Notes under the pieces: model-generated
Database searches by the model: none
What the model was told of the DNA's origin: nothing
Seen by the model: only the letters and a program-made list of their open reading frames with translations
Position numbers and translations under genes: made by a program
In this document: piece by piece, positions 53,578 through 61,921 of the stretch
Layout: every line of letters starts with the position of its first letter
Position numbering within the stretch: position 1 is the stretch's first letter
DNA from: CAZHEV01 sp964531335 [NCBI: uncultured bacterium]
Lineage (GTDB): Bacteria > Eisenbacteria > RBG-16-71-46 > CAZHEV01
Direction: 5' to 3'
Length of the DNA stretch: 64,000 nucleotides
Assembly (NCBI GenBank): GCA_964531335.1
Contig: CAZHEV010000007.1
Span: 132,909-196,908, forward strand

Positions 53578-53606
53578 TTGACCGCCGGCCCAACCGGCAC
53601 TAGAAT
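53578..53606 (+). promoter_or_regulatory. Sigma-70-type promoter for the M16 protease pair
   Basis: TTGACC (53578-53583), 17 bases, TAGAAT (53601-53606). The spacer holds the inverted repeat GCCGG-N5-CCGGC, a possible operator. The transcript would start near 53613, about 83 bases before the first M16 gene. Confidence 0.6.
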
Positions 53607-53695
53607 CGCCGCGGTCATGCGGAGCGATCCGAAGAGAGCTTCGGCCGGGCCCGCGCGTCAATCTGCGCCGCGCGGGCAGTTGGAAGGAGGCTGCC

Positions 53696-55024
53696 ATGCG
53701 TAGATATGGGGCGGCTGCCCTTGCGGCGGCGCTCATTGTCTCGACAACCGCTTTGTCCGCCTTCGCGGTCGATCTCGACGTGCGGCGGCATCATCTCGAC
53801 AACGGCATGAGGGTCCTCACGCTTGAAGACCACACGCTGCCGGTCGCGAGCTTCTTCGTTTTTTATAAGGTGGGTTCTCGGAACGAAGACGCGGGCCTGA
53901 CCGGCATATCGCACCTTTTCGAGCACATGATGTTCAACGGCGCCAAGAGGTACGGGCCCAAGGAGTTCGACAGGGTCCTCGAATCCAACGGGGGCTACTC
54001 GAACGCGTTCACCTCGACTGACATGACCGTGTACTACGAGGATTTCCCGTCCGAGGTAATCGAGCTGATAATGGACCTGGAGTCGGACAGGATGGAGAAT
54101 CTCGCTTTCGAGCCCGGGATCCTGGAGTCCGAGAGGGACGTGGTGAAGGAGGAGCGCAGGCTGGTCGTGGACAACTACCTCCCGGGGAGGATGGAGGAGG
54201 CCCTGTTTGCAGCCGCGTTCACCGCCCACCCATATCACTGGCCGGTGATCGGCTGGATGAGCGACATCGAGAACATAACCCGCGAACACTGCATGGAGTA
54301 CTTCAGGACTTACTACGCGCCGGACAACGCGATAGTGGTGATAGTGGGCGACATCGACACCGGCGATACGATGGACCTCATGCGAAGGTACTTCGGATCG
54401 ATAGAGCCGGGCCGGGCGCCGTCGAGGCCCATGAGCGCCGAGCCCGATCAAGAAGGTGAAGTGAGGGTGCGGATAGTAAGACCCGCCAGGAGCGAGCAGT
54501 TCATGGCGGGCTTCCACGCCCCGGACGTGCTCTCCACCGACTTGTTCGCGCTCGATGTCGCGCAGACGATCTTGTCCGACGGTGAGAGCTCCAGGCTCTA
54601 TAGGCGGCTCATCTACGAGGAGCAGGCGGCTCTGGACGTCAGGGCCGATTTCACATGGAAGATGGATCCAGCGCTGTATTACTTCCACGTGGAGATGAGG
54701 CCCGGGGTCAAAGCCGCAAGAGGCGAAGAGATACTGTATGAAGAGCTGGAGGCCTTGAAGACCGGGGCGGTGACGGACAAGGAGCTTCAGAAGGCCAAGA
54801 ACATCCTGGAGGCGAACCTTCTGCGGGCGCTGAAGACGAATAACGGCAGGGCGGAGATGTTGGGCTACATGGAAACGGTCTTCGGAGACTACAACATGTT
54901 GTTCACTCTCGTGGAACGGTACAAGGCGGTAACCGCGGGCGACGTGGAACATGTGATGCAGAAGTATTTTGACGAGAGGAACAGGACTGTCGTGGCCTTG
55001 GTGCCCGAAGGCACGGAGGATTGA
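53696..55024 (+). CDS. M16-family zinc protease, catalytic subunit
   Basis: The 442-residue protein has a signal peptide (about 1-25), the inverted zinc motif HLFEH at residues 73-77, and the distal Glu in ESERDVVKEERRLV near 145. It is the size of a mitochondrial-processing-peptidase-like half enzyme and should need a partner. The next gene encodes a related protein without the zinc motif, so the two likely form a periplasmic heterodimer that cuts peptides. The start ATG at 53696 follows GGAGG. A promoter lies about 90 bases upstream. Confidence 0.9.
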   Translation: MRRYGAAALAAALIVSTTALSAFAVDLDVRRHHLDNGMRVLTLEDHTLPVASFFVFYKVGSRNEDAGLTGISHLFEHMMFNGAKRYGPKEFDRVLESNGGYSNAFTSTDMTVYYEDFPSEVIELIMDLESDRMENLAFEPGILESERDVVKEERRLVVDNYLPGRMEEALFAAAFTAHPYHWPVIGWMSDIENITREHCMEYFRTYYAPDNAIVVIVGDIDTGDTMDLMRRYFGSIEPGRAPSRPMSAEPDQEGEVRVRIVRPARSEQFMAGFHAPDVLSTDLFALDVAQTILSDGESSRLYRRLIYEEQAALDVRADFTWKMDPALYYFHVEMRPGVKAARGEEILYEELEALKTGAVTDKELQKAKNILEANLLRALKTNNGRAEMLGYMETVFGDYNMLFTLVERYKAVTAGDVEHVMQKYFDERNRTVVALVPEGTED

Positions 55025-55026
55025 AG

Positions 55027-56466
55027 ATGCGGTCTAGGGTAGTGGAGAAGCGCTCGGTGGGAAGCCCGTGGGGAGCGCGGCGGGCCGCGGTCACGGGGGC
55101 CCTCGTCGCCGCGGTCGCCGCCGCCGCGACGCTGGGGTCCGCGGCGGCCTCGGAGATCAAGCTCCCCCCGGTGGAGAGGAAAGTACTCGAGAACGGAATG
55201 ATGTTGATCGTGATGGAGGACCACCGCCTGCCACTCGTGAACATGAAGCTTGGGATCTGGGGAGGTTCGGCCTCCGATCCGGTGGGTCTTGAAGGGGTTT
55301 GCGATCTTACTGCCAAGCTGGTCAGGAAGGGCGCCGGCGTTCGTTCCGCCTCCGAGATCGCCGAGCTGGTGGAGTTCATGGGGGGCACGCTGGACTCTCA
55401 TGCCGAGAAGGACTACTCCCTGGTTGAGGCCGAATTCCTCTCCAAGGATTTCGTGGAAGGGCTGGGCCTGCTTGGGGACGTAGTGTTGAAGCCGGCGTTC
55501 GCCCCGGAGGAGTTTCAACGCGAGAAGAGACGGACCCTGGGTACCCTGGAGCGGGTTCCGGAAGACCCGTACGAGCTGGCGGACCGGGAGTTCGGCATGT
55601 TCCTGCTCGGGGACCATCCGTACGCGCATCCCGCGGACGGCACTCTGTCCAGCGTTGAGTCCATCGATCTGAAGCATCTCAGGGACTATCATGACCGATT
55701 CTATCGCCCGCAGATGGCTGTGCTCGTGGTCGTGGGCGACGTCAGCGGCGAGGAAGTAATCGCCGCTGCGGTTGACGTCTTTGGCGCCTGGGAGGGCAAC
55801 GGGGAGCAGAGGACGCTTCCGCCGGATCCTTGGGCTCCCGGGGGCCCAAGGATCCTGCTCATCGACAAGCCGGATGCCACGCAGACGCAGATACGAATCG
55901 GCAACCGCGCGGTGTCCGTGACTCACCAGGACTACATCCCGCTTTACGTGACCAATGTCCTCTTTGGGGGTGGTTTCACCTCGAGGTTGATCGACGAGAT
56001 CAGGGTGAACAGGGGGCTGTCCTACAGCCCGCGCAGCAGATACTACGGTATGGCCTCGGGAGGCGTTTTCGTAATCAAGGAGTACACCAGAAACGAGCAG
56101 GCGATGGAGGCCATCGCGGTCACGCTGGATCTGGTGAGGGGATTGAGGGAGGAGCCCATACCGGTAGAGGAAGTGGAGAAAACGAAAAACTATGTGAACG
56201 GGCTCTTTCCCCTGCGCCTGGAGAGGCCGGAGTCGGTGGCCATGAGGCTCCTGGAAATGGAGCTCTACGGGCTGGGAGACGACTACATCGAGAGGTTTCC
56301 CGATGAGGTCGCGGCCCTGGGGGCGGGGGCGCTCCAGGATGCCGCTCGGGATCACATAGCGTACGAGGACTTCGTCTTCACCGTGGTGGGTGTGGCCGAG
56401 GAGCTGCAAGGGCCCCTGTCCGAATATGGAGAGGTGAAGGTCAAGAGAATAGGCCCCGCGAAGTAA
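55027..56466 (+). CDS. M16-family zinc-protease-like protein, non-catalytic subunit
   Basis: The 479-residue protein has the M16 fold (VERKVLENGMMLIVMEDHRLPLVNMKLGIWGGSASDP) but where HxxEH should be it reads GVCDLTAKLV, so zinc binding is lost. It keeps the glycine-rich and substrate-binding region (NVLFGGGFTSRLIDEIRVNRGLSYS) near 310-340. Family pairs of this sort (active plus inactive) act as heterodimers. A signal peptide is present (about 1-44). The start ATG at 55027 is seven bases after GGAGG, three bases past the stop of the previous gene; TTG at 55021 has too short a gap. Confidence 0.9.
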   Translation: MRSRVVEKRSVGSPWGARRAAVTGALVAAVAAAATLGSAAASEIKLPPVERKVLENGMMLIVMEDHRLPLVNMKLGIWGGSASDPVGLEGVCDLTAKLVRKGAGVRSASEIAELVEFMGGTLDSHAEKDYSLVEAEFLSKDFVEGLGLLGDVVLKPAFAPEEFQREKRRTLGTLERVPEDPYELADREFGMFLLGDHPYAHPADGTLSSVESIDLKHLRDYHDRFYRPQMAVLVVVGDVSGEEVIAAAVDVFGAWEGNGEQRTLPPDPWAPGGPRILLIDKPDATQTQIRIGNRAVSVTHQDYIPLYVTNVLFGGGFTSRLIDEIRVNRGLSYSPRSRYYGMASGGVFVIKEYTRNEQAMEAIAVTLDLVRGLREEPIPVEEVEKTKNYVNGLFPLRLERPESVAMRLLEMELYGLGDDYIERFPDEVAALGAGALQDAARDHIAYEDFVFTVVGVAEELQGPLSEYGEVKVKRIGPAK

Positions 56467-56498
56467 TGATATCTCGGCGGGGCCCGGCTGTTGTCCTC

Positions 56499-56524
56499 GG
56501 CGTGGGGCGGTTCCAGCCCCCGCC
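56499..56524. terminator. Hairpin between convergent M16 and lipoprotein genes
   Basis: GGCG-T-GGGGC (56499-56508) pairs with GCCCCCGCC (56516-56524) with one bulged base. No T-run follows, so it is a weak candidate. Confidence 0.3.
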
Positions 56525-56544
56525 GCGGGGAAAGCGACGCCGTA

Positions 56545-57069
56545 TCACTCGGCGGCTTGTTTCATCTCCTCGAGGCGCTCCATGACGACCTTCTGGATCT
56601 CCATGTTCTCGTCCCGGTGATATCTCCGGGGATTGATGGCCCTCCACTCGTTTATATAGAAATCGAAGGCCTGCGCGGTGCGTCTGACATTGATGCGGTC
56701 CTGCTCGAAGTTGTAAGAGACAACCACGTAACTCCTGTACTTGTCCTCGGTCCCGTAGGCCCCCGAGCTTCCGCCCTCGAAGCCCACCTCGTCCCGCCAT
56801 TGGGTTTCGACCTCGGCTTCCTCCACGTCCCTCTGCTTTATCTGGAAGCTGAACTGTCTGGAGGTGAGGGTTGACGTTATCGCCTCGACCACCTGCTCGC
56901 GGGTGTACTTCATCTCGGCGGGGACCTCCTCGGTCACCTGCTCCTCCTGAGAGGGCGCTCCCGGCTGCTGCATCATCTCCGGCGGCCGCATCATGGAGCA
57001 TCCGGCGGCGAGGGCCAAAAACATCAATATCGGCAGAACAAAGAGCGGCGCAAGACGCGTTCTAATCAA
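56545..57069 (-). CDS. Lipoprotein of unknown function divergent from the second secretin
   Basis: The 174-residue protein starts at TTG 57069 with AGGGGG nine bases upstream. It has a lipoprotein signal (LFVLPILMFLALAAGC, Cys25), a Met/Pro/Gln-rich linker (MMRPPEMMQQPG), then a compact domain rich in charged residues (YTREQVVEAITSTLTSRQFSFQIKQRDVEEAEVETQW ... YINEWRAINPRRYHRDENMEIQKVV). No family is recognised. A perfect -35 promoter lies 40 bases upstream. Sharing an intergenic region with a secretin, it could be a pilotin-like helper, but this is only a guess from position. Confidence 0.6.
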   Translation of the reverse strand: MIRTRLAPLFVLPILMFLALAAGCSMMRPPEMMQQPGAPSQEEQVTEEVPAEMKYTREQVVEAITSTLTSRQFSFQIKQRDVEEAEVETQWRDEVGFEGGSSGAYGTEDKYRSYVVVSYNFEQDRINVRRTAQAFDFYINEWRAINPRRYHRDENMEIQKVVMERLEEMKQAAE

Positions 57070-57108
57070 AAGCTGTACCCCCTTTCTTGGGAAATCCCGG
57101 CTACATCC

Positions 57109-57137
57109 ATTTTCCCCCGCCGGGGGCGTTCTGTCAA
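57109..57137 (-). promoter_or_regulatory. Sigma-70-type promoter of the lipoprotein gene
   Basis: On the minus strand: TTGACA (57137-57132), 17 bases, GAAAAT (57114-57109). The spacer contains the palindrome CCCCCGGCGGGGG, a possible operator. The leader would be about 33 bases. Confidence 0.55.
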
Positions 57138-57239
57138 GCTGTGGGTGAGGGGGGGCCGGCCGATAATATACCTGGGGCGGTGGGGGCAAGGGCTCGCCGG
57201 GGCTCTCCGGAAGGGGTCTGTCCCGCCCGTACAATTGGC

Positions 57240-57268
57240 TTGAACTGGATACCGGCCTGTCGTAGTGT
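57240..57268 (+). promoter_or_regulatory. Weak candidate promoter for the second secretin
   Basis: TTGAAC (57240-57245), 17 bases, TAGTGT (57263-57268). Only four and three bases fit the consensus, so this is tentative. The leader would be about 85 bases. Confidence 0.25.
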
Positions 57269-57359
57269 GGCGACTCGGTGGGGGGTGTGCATCAGGCATT
57301 TGTGTCCTTATCCCGACCGGGGCCCGACAACGCGGGGCCTCGCAGGCAAGGGGGTAACC

Positions 57360-58652
57360 ATGCAAAGGCGTTTCTTCTCGAGGGCTTCGTACCCTGCCCT
57401 CATCCGCTGCGCTCTGGTCGCCGTCACGCTCGCAGTCTGCGGAACATCCGTCGGCGCGTTCCAAACCGACGATATGGACAGGCCAACGGTAATGATCACC
57501 TTGGATGCGGATGATATATCGTTGACCAGCGTTCTCCAGATCCTCGCGGAGAAGAGCGGTTTCAACATAGTGACGAGTCCGGAGGTGCAGGCCGAACTTA
57601 TCTCAATCCATCTTAGAAACGTGCCTATCGACGACGCCCTGAACCTCGTCGTCAGAGCGGCCGGCCTCGGCTACGAGAGATTGGGCAACTCGATCCTGGT
57701 GGGAGATCCCGAGAAACTGAAGGAGATGACAGGCGTTGTCTCCGAGGTTTTCGAGCTTCAGTACGCCGCGGCCGCGGATGTGAAGGAGCTGCTGCAGGAT
57801 CTGACTCCGAACGTGCGCAGCCAGATCGACAGCCTTGGGTCCAGGATAGTCGTAACCACGACTGCGAGCATTATGGAGAAGGTCGAGAAGATACTTACCA
57901 AGTTGGACGTTCCGCCGCCCCAGGTGCTTCTGAAGGCGCGAGTGGTAGAGGTGACCTCCTTGGACCTCACCGAGCTGGGCATAGACTACGAGCGCCTTCT
58001 GAGCGGGGCTCAAACCATCGTCGCCGAGGGAAGACCTCTCGAGTCGGAGAACAACAAGGCGCCGGTGGAGATGCCCTACGTCAACCTGAACAAGCTGGAC
58101 TTCACCTCCAGGCAGGCGGAGGCGTTCGAGGTCGCATTGGACCTGCTTGTCTCTGAGGAGAAGGGCAGGCTCCTGGCCGATTCCGAGCTGACCACTCTGA
58201 GCCACAGGAGCGCCAAGATACACGTCGGCGACGTGGTCAGGGTCGTCGTCACGAGCCTGGTGACCGAGCAGGCAGCGGGCGTGGCGACCGGAGTGGGCAG
58301 GCTGGAGGAGATAGAGACCGGCGTTACGCTCATAGTGACGCCGAGAGTGTCCGAGGACGGCTACATCACCGTCGAGGTCAGGCCGACCGTCAGCCAGATC
58401 GTCGCGTTCAGAGGGGCCCAGCAGGACATACCCCAGACGCGTTCGAGGGACGCGCGGACGGCAATCAGGGTCAAGGACGGAGAGGTCATCTTCATAGGCG
58501 GACTTCAAAACAGGCAGACCACGGACACGGTGGTGAAGGTTCCACTGCTCGGCGACCTTCCGCTTCTGGGTAGACTCTTCCGTCACTACTCGACCAACGA
58601 GGATTGGAGCGAGTTGATCATAGAGATAGTGCCTACGATTCTCGAGGGTTAG
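57360..58652 (+). CDS. Second, short secretin-family protein
   Basis: The 430-residue protein has a signal peptide, an STN-type domain (ITLDADDISLTSVLQILAEKSGFNIV near 43-70), a secretin N domain (FELQYAAAADVKELLQDLTPNVRSQIDSL ... VEKILTKLDVPPPQVLLKARVVEVT), and the secretin barrel with RIKDGEVIFIGGLQ-type and VPLLGDLPLLGRLFR motifs before the end. It is about the size of the pilus secretin at 17731 and shares its domain order, but belongs to another gene set. The start ATG at 57360 follows AGGGGG. A two-TM protein gene follows by 19 bases. It may belong to a separate secretion or pilus-like machine, or to an outer-membrane channel of unknown use. Confidence 0.85.
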   Translation: MQRRFFSRASYPALIRCALVAVTLAVCGTSVGAFQTDDMDRPTVMITLDADDISLTSVLQILAEKSGFNIVTSPEVQAELISIHLRNVPIDDALNLVVRAAGLGYERLGNSILVGDPEKLKEMTGVVSEVFELQYAAAADVKELLQDLTPNVRSQIDSLGSRIVVTTTASIMEKVEKILTKLDVPPPQVLLKARVVEVTSLDLTELGIDYERLLSGAQTIVAEGRPLESENNKAPVEMPYVNLNKLDFTSRQAEAFEVALDLLVSEEKGRLLADSELTTLSHRSAKIHVGDVVRVVVTSLVTEQAAGVATGVGRLEEIETGVTLIVTPRVSEDGYITVEVRPTVSQIVAFRGAQQDIPQTRSRDARTAIRVKDGEVIFIGGLQNRQTTDTVVKVPLLGDLPLLGRLFRHYSTNEDWSELIIEIVPTILEG

Positions 58653-58671
58653 CCTGAAAGGAGGTCTTCCG

Positions 58672-59415
58672 GTGTCCGCCATCAGAGTGTGGAGGGCTAA
58701 GAAGGTACTTCGCAGATTGATAGGCTCCTGGGAAGAGTTCGGAAAGATCCTCTCGCAGGCCTCGAGCGGCGAGACTGTGGGACAGCCCCCCGACAAGGGG
58801 CTGCTCGACCTCGAGGCGAGAATCGCCGTAGATCTGCCTTGTATGTACGAGCTCTACACCGGCACATACCTGGACGATGAGATTCGCGAAGAAGTTCGGG
58901 CGATCAGCGAGCTCGTGAAGAGATTCACGGGCAAGTCACTCAGCGGGCGTCTTGCCTTGGACGACAGCAAGGGAATGGTCGCGGAGTGGAACAGCCACTT
59001 CGTTTTCATGAATAGACTGCTCGGTTCGAAGGCCGTCTCCGTGCGGGAAGGGGAAACGGGATACGAGTGGGCCGCCGGCAGTCACCGATCGGGGACGATG
59101 CGTAGTATAGGGCACAACGGGGCGCTGCGGTTCACGGCAAAGGCGCTGGTGGTGATAGTCCTCCTCGTCGCAGTTGTGAACATATTCGGCGGTCACGCCG
59201 CCGACGCGCTGACCGGCGTATTCGCGAAGTTGAGTGTTTCGGACGACTCAGACTCTGCGCAGGACAGCTACACGGCATCGAGCATAGTCGGCCGGTTGGT
59301 CTCGTGGCAGACAAAGGCACAGGTATTCGCCGCGGAACATCGAAAGATCATGACGATGGGAGCGATAGTGCTGGGCGCGCTGGCGGTGCTGTATCTCGTG
59401 CTCTTCCGGGGCTGA
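58672..59415 (+). CDS. Hypothetical protein with two C-terminal transmembrane helices
   Basis: The 247-residue protein starts at GTG 58672, seven bases after AAAGGAGG. The first 150 residues are soluble and mostly helical (IRVWRAKKVLRRLIGSWEEFGKIL ... MYELYTGTYLDDEIREEV). Two hydrophobic helices follow at about 157-176 and 226-245, with an Ser/Asp-rich loop between them. I do not recognise a family. It is 19 bases after the second secretin, so the two are likely co-transcribed and may act together at the envelope. Confidence 0.65.
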   Translation: MSAIRVWRAKKVLRRLIGSWEEFGKILSQASSGETVGQPPDKGLLDLEARIAVDLPCMYELYTGTYLDDEIREEVRAISELVKRFTGKSLSGRLALDDSKGMVAEWNSHFVFMNRLLGSKAVSVREGETGYEWAAGSHRSGTMRSIGHNGALRFTAKALVVIVLLVAVVNIFGGHAADALTGVFAKLSVSDDSDSAQDSYTASSIVGRLVSWQTKAQVFAAEHRKIMTMGAIVLGALAVLYLVLFRG

Positions 59416-59575
59416 TCGGACGAGTATGTCCGCCCTCCCAATTGTCTCCCAGCCGCGGCGCGGAGCCGCCGGCCGGGCGCGATCTCTTCCTGCATCCGTG
59501 CCCAGGAACCATGCGAGGCCGGTCGATCCTCGCGAGGTCTTTTGTCGAAACCGCTAAGTTGAAACGAGGTTTCCG

Positions 59576-60592
59576 ATGGCAGACTTGGGTATAGGACTTG
59601 TTGGAGTGGGGATCCACGGGGCGAGATATGCCTCCCACCTGCTTCGAGGCGACGTACCCGATGCTCGTCTGGCGGCCATATGCCGGCGCGACGTCTCGAA
59701 GGGCGCGGCCTTCGCCGGCGAAAACGACATCTCCTTCTACCGGGACTTTCGCGACCTGGTCTCGGCGCGGGAGGTCGACGCGGTAGCGGTCGTGACTCCC
59801 TCGCACTCGCACCTGTCCGTATGCACGGCGGCTCTGGAGACCGGCAAGCCCGTGCTGGTGGAGAAGCCCGTTCTGCAGAGCACCGCCGAGGGCGAGCAGC
59901 TCACAAAGGCGGCCTCCGAGGCGGGCGTGCCTCTGATGGTCGCGCAGACCCTGAGGTACAACAAGGTGGTCCGGGCGTTGAGGGACCGGATCGAATCGGT
60001 GGGCAGGCCGGTTCGGTTGAGGATGGCTTTCAGACTTCCGGCATCGAGGCTCTACTGGGACAGCGACCCCGGCGGAGTCGCCAGGGGCACGATCCTCGAG
60101 ACGGGGGTTCACCTGTTCGACGCGGCTCGATGGATTCTGAGAATGGAGCCCACCCGAGTGTTCTGCACCAGCGAGCGCATAATGAGCCACGAGGTGGAGG
60201 ACTTCTTCAGCGCCGAGCTGGACTTCGGCGAGTCGCGGGCGCGTTGTGTGGCCGAGGTGGCGAAGTGCTGCTCGGTCAGAGCGGAGCCTGTGGACTTGGC
60301 GGGAGACGCGGGACACCTCATAGGAGACGCGAGGACGAATGAGCTTTCCTTTGTGGGTGAATCGGGCAGGGAGGAGATCGACCTCGGCCCGCCCGTCCAC
60401 ACCGTGCAGGCCGTGCTCGGCGATTTTGCATCGCGGCTGCTGGCGGGAAAACCGATTTCCATAACCCTCGAGGACGGGCTCAAGGCCGTCAGGACCGCCG
60501 AGTGCTGCTTCGAGTCCGCCCGGCTGGGTAGGTACGTTTCGCTCCGTGGACAAGAGGATGGCGAAAAGACGAAAGGTGGGACGGGGGGATGA
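59576..60592 (+). CDS. Gfo/Idh/MocA-family NAD(P)-dependent oxidoreductase
   Basis: The 338-residue protein has the Rossmann motif IGLVGVGIHGARYA at about 6-19, the EKP motif (VEKPV near 98) with its catalytic Lys, and the His region GTILETGVHLFDAARW near 180. Family members oxidise sugars, sugar-like amines or related compounds at a hydroxyl. The gene overlaps the M20 peptidase gene by four bases (ATGA), so both are co-expressed. Substrate cannot be predicted; the pair might process a modified amino acid or N-acyl compound. Confidence 0.85.
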   Translation: MADLGIGLVGVGIHGARYASHLLRGDVPDARLAAICRRDVSKGAAFAGENDISFYRDFRDLVSAREVDAVAVVTPSHSHLSVCTAALETGKPVLVEKPVLQSTAEGEQLTKAASEAGVPLMVAQTLRYNKVVRALRDRIESVGRPVRLRMAFRLPASRLYWDSDPGGVARGTILETGVHLFDAARWILRMEPTRVFCTSERIMSHEVEDFFSAELDFGESRARCVAEVAKCCSVRAEPVDLAGDAGHLIGDARTNELSFVGESGREEIDLGPPVHTVQAVLGDFASRLLAGKPISITLEDGLKAVRTAECCFESARLGRYVSLRGQEDGEKTKGGTGG

Positions 60593-61905
60593 ATTGGGGC
60601 GCGCACTTGAAAGACACTCTGTCCCTTCTTTGCGACCTGATAAGGATCGACACCAGCAATCCTCCTGGCAACGAGCTGGCCGCCGCCGAGTATCTGGGAC
60701 AGGTAATGAAGAGAGAAGGCATTCCGGCGTCGATTCTGGTCTCGGAGGGTTCGAGGGGCAGTGTAGTGGCTCGGCTGAAGGGAGCGGGCGGGGGGGAGCC
60801 CTTGCTGCTGCTGGGGCACCTGGACGTCGTCCCCGTGGAGCGGGCGAATTGGACGATCGATCCTTTCGCCGGGCTGGTTAGGAACAACGTTGTGTTCGGC
60901 CGCGGCGCCCTGGACATGAAAGGAATGATAGCGGTCGAGGCGGCTACCATCATAGCGCTCAGGCGGGAGGGCGTCCGGCTGAACCGGGACGTCATCTTCG
61001 CGGCCGCTGCGGATGAGGAGATGGGCGGAGCGAAGGGCGCCGGATGGCTCGTCCGGGAGCATTGGGACAAAGTGGGGGCCCGCTATGTTCTAAACGAGGG
61101 GGGCGGCGGGCTCATCAAGAAAGGCAAGAAGGTCTTTTACTGCCAGTGCGCCGAGAAGGGAATCTGTTGGGCGAAGATGGGGGTCCGGAGCTCCGGCGGC
61201 CACAGCTCCATGCCTCACGGCGAGAACCCCACCATTATCCTGTCGGAGGCCGTGGCGAAGATCGGGCGCTACGTGTTTCCACCGATCAGGAATACCGTAA
61301 CGACTCTGGCGCTGGAGCGCATGGAGCGAGCGGGGTTGCTACCGGACGGCATGAGCGCCCAGGAGGCGCTATCCGACAGCGGGGACGTCGCCTCCAGGAT
61401 CCAGGCGGAGGACCACAGGATCTCCGCGATAATCAGGAACACCGTCACGCCCACCGCCATGCACGCGGGAGGCAAGACCAACGTTATTCCCCAGCTTGCC
61501 GAGGTGGATCTGGATTGCAGGGCGTTTCCCGAGACGAAACCGAGCGATCTGCTCAAGGTGGTCGAACGGGTCGTCGGAGACCCAAGGGTGGAGATTGAGA
61601 TCACGCGCAACAGCGCGGGCAGCGCCTCGCCCATGGACACCGATCTGTGGAGGGCCATAGAGGAGACGTTGATAAAGGCCGAGCCGGACGTCGTGTTGCT
61701 GCCCTATCAGTCGGCGGGCGGGACCGACTCGGGGTTCTTCAGGAGCCGCGGGGCCATCTGCTATGGGGTGGACCCCTTCTTCCTAACGGAGGAGGAATGG
61801 GACACCGTTCACGGGAACGACGAGCGACTCAGAATAGAGAGCCTGGACAGGGGCTTGCGGTGGATGTACTCCCTGCTCCTCAGGTTCTGCTGTGAACGCG
61901 CGTAG
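60589..61905 (+). CDS. M20-family zinc metallopeptidase/deacylase (ArgE/DapE-like)
   Basis: The 438-residue protein has the M20 zinc ligands in order: LLLLGHLDVVP near 68-78, GRGALDMKGM near 105-114 (Asp), and AADEEMGG near 144-151 (Glu pair), plus a His in the lid domain (SGGHSSMPHG) and a C-terminal GGTDSGFF with HGNDE nearby. These enzymes remove acyl groups from amino acids or cut dipeptides. The Cys-rich segment FYCQCAEKGIC near 185 is not typical. It overlaps the oxidoreductase gene by four bases and ends in a terminator. Confidence 0.9.
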   Translation: MNWGAHLKDTLSLLCDLIRIDTSNPPGNELAAAEYLGQVMKREGIPASILVSEGSRGSVVARLKGAGGGEPLLLLGHLDVVPVERANWTIDPFAGLVRNNVVFGRGALDMKGMIAVEAATIIALRREGVRLNRDVIFAAAADEEMGGAKGAGWLVREHWDKVGARYVLNEGGGGLIKKGKKVFYCQCAEKGICWAKMGVRSSGGHSSMPHGENPTIILSEAVAKIGRYVFPPIRNTVTTLALERMERAGLLPDGMSAQEALSDSGDVASRIQAEDHRISAIIRNTVTPTAMHAGGKTNVIPQLAEVDLDCRAFPETKPSDLLKVVERVVGDPRVEIEITRNSAGSASPMDTDLWRAIEETLIKAEPDVVLLPYQSAGGTDSGFFRSRGAICYGVDPFFLTEEEWDTVHGNDERLRIESLDRGLRWMYSLLLRFCCERA

Positions 61906-61921
61906 CCGGCGCCGCCCGGGC

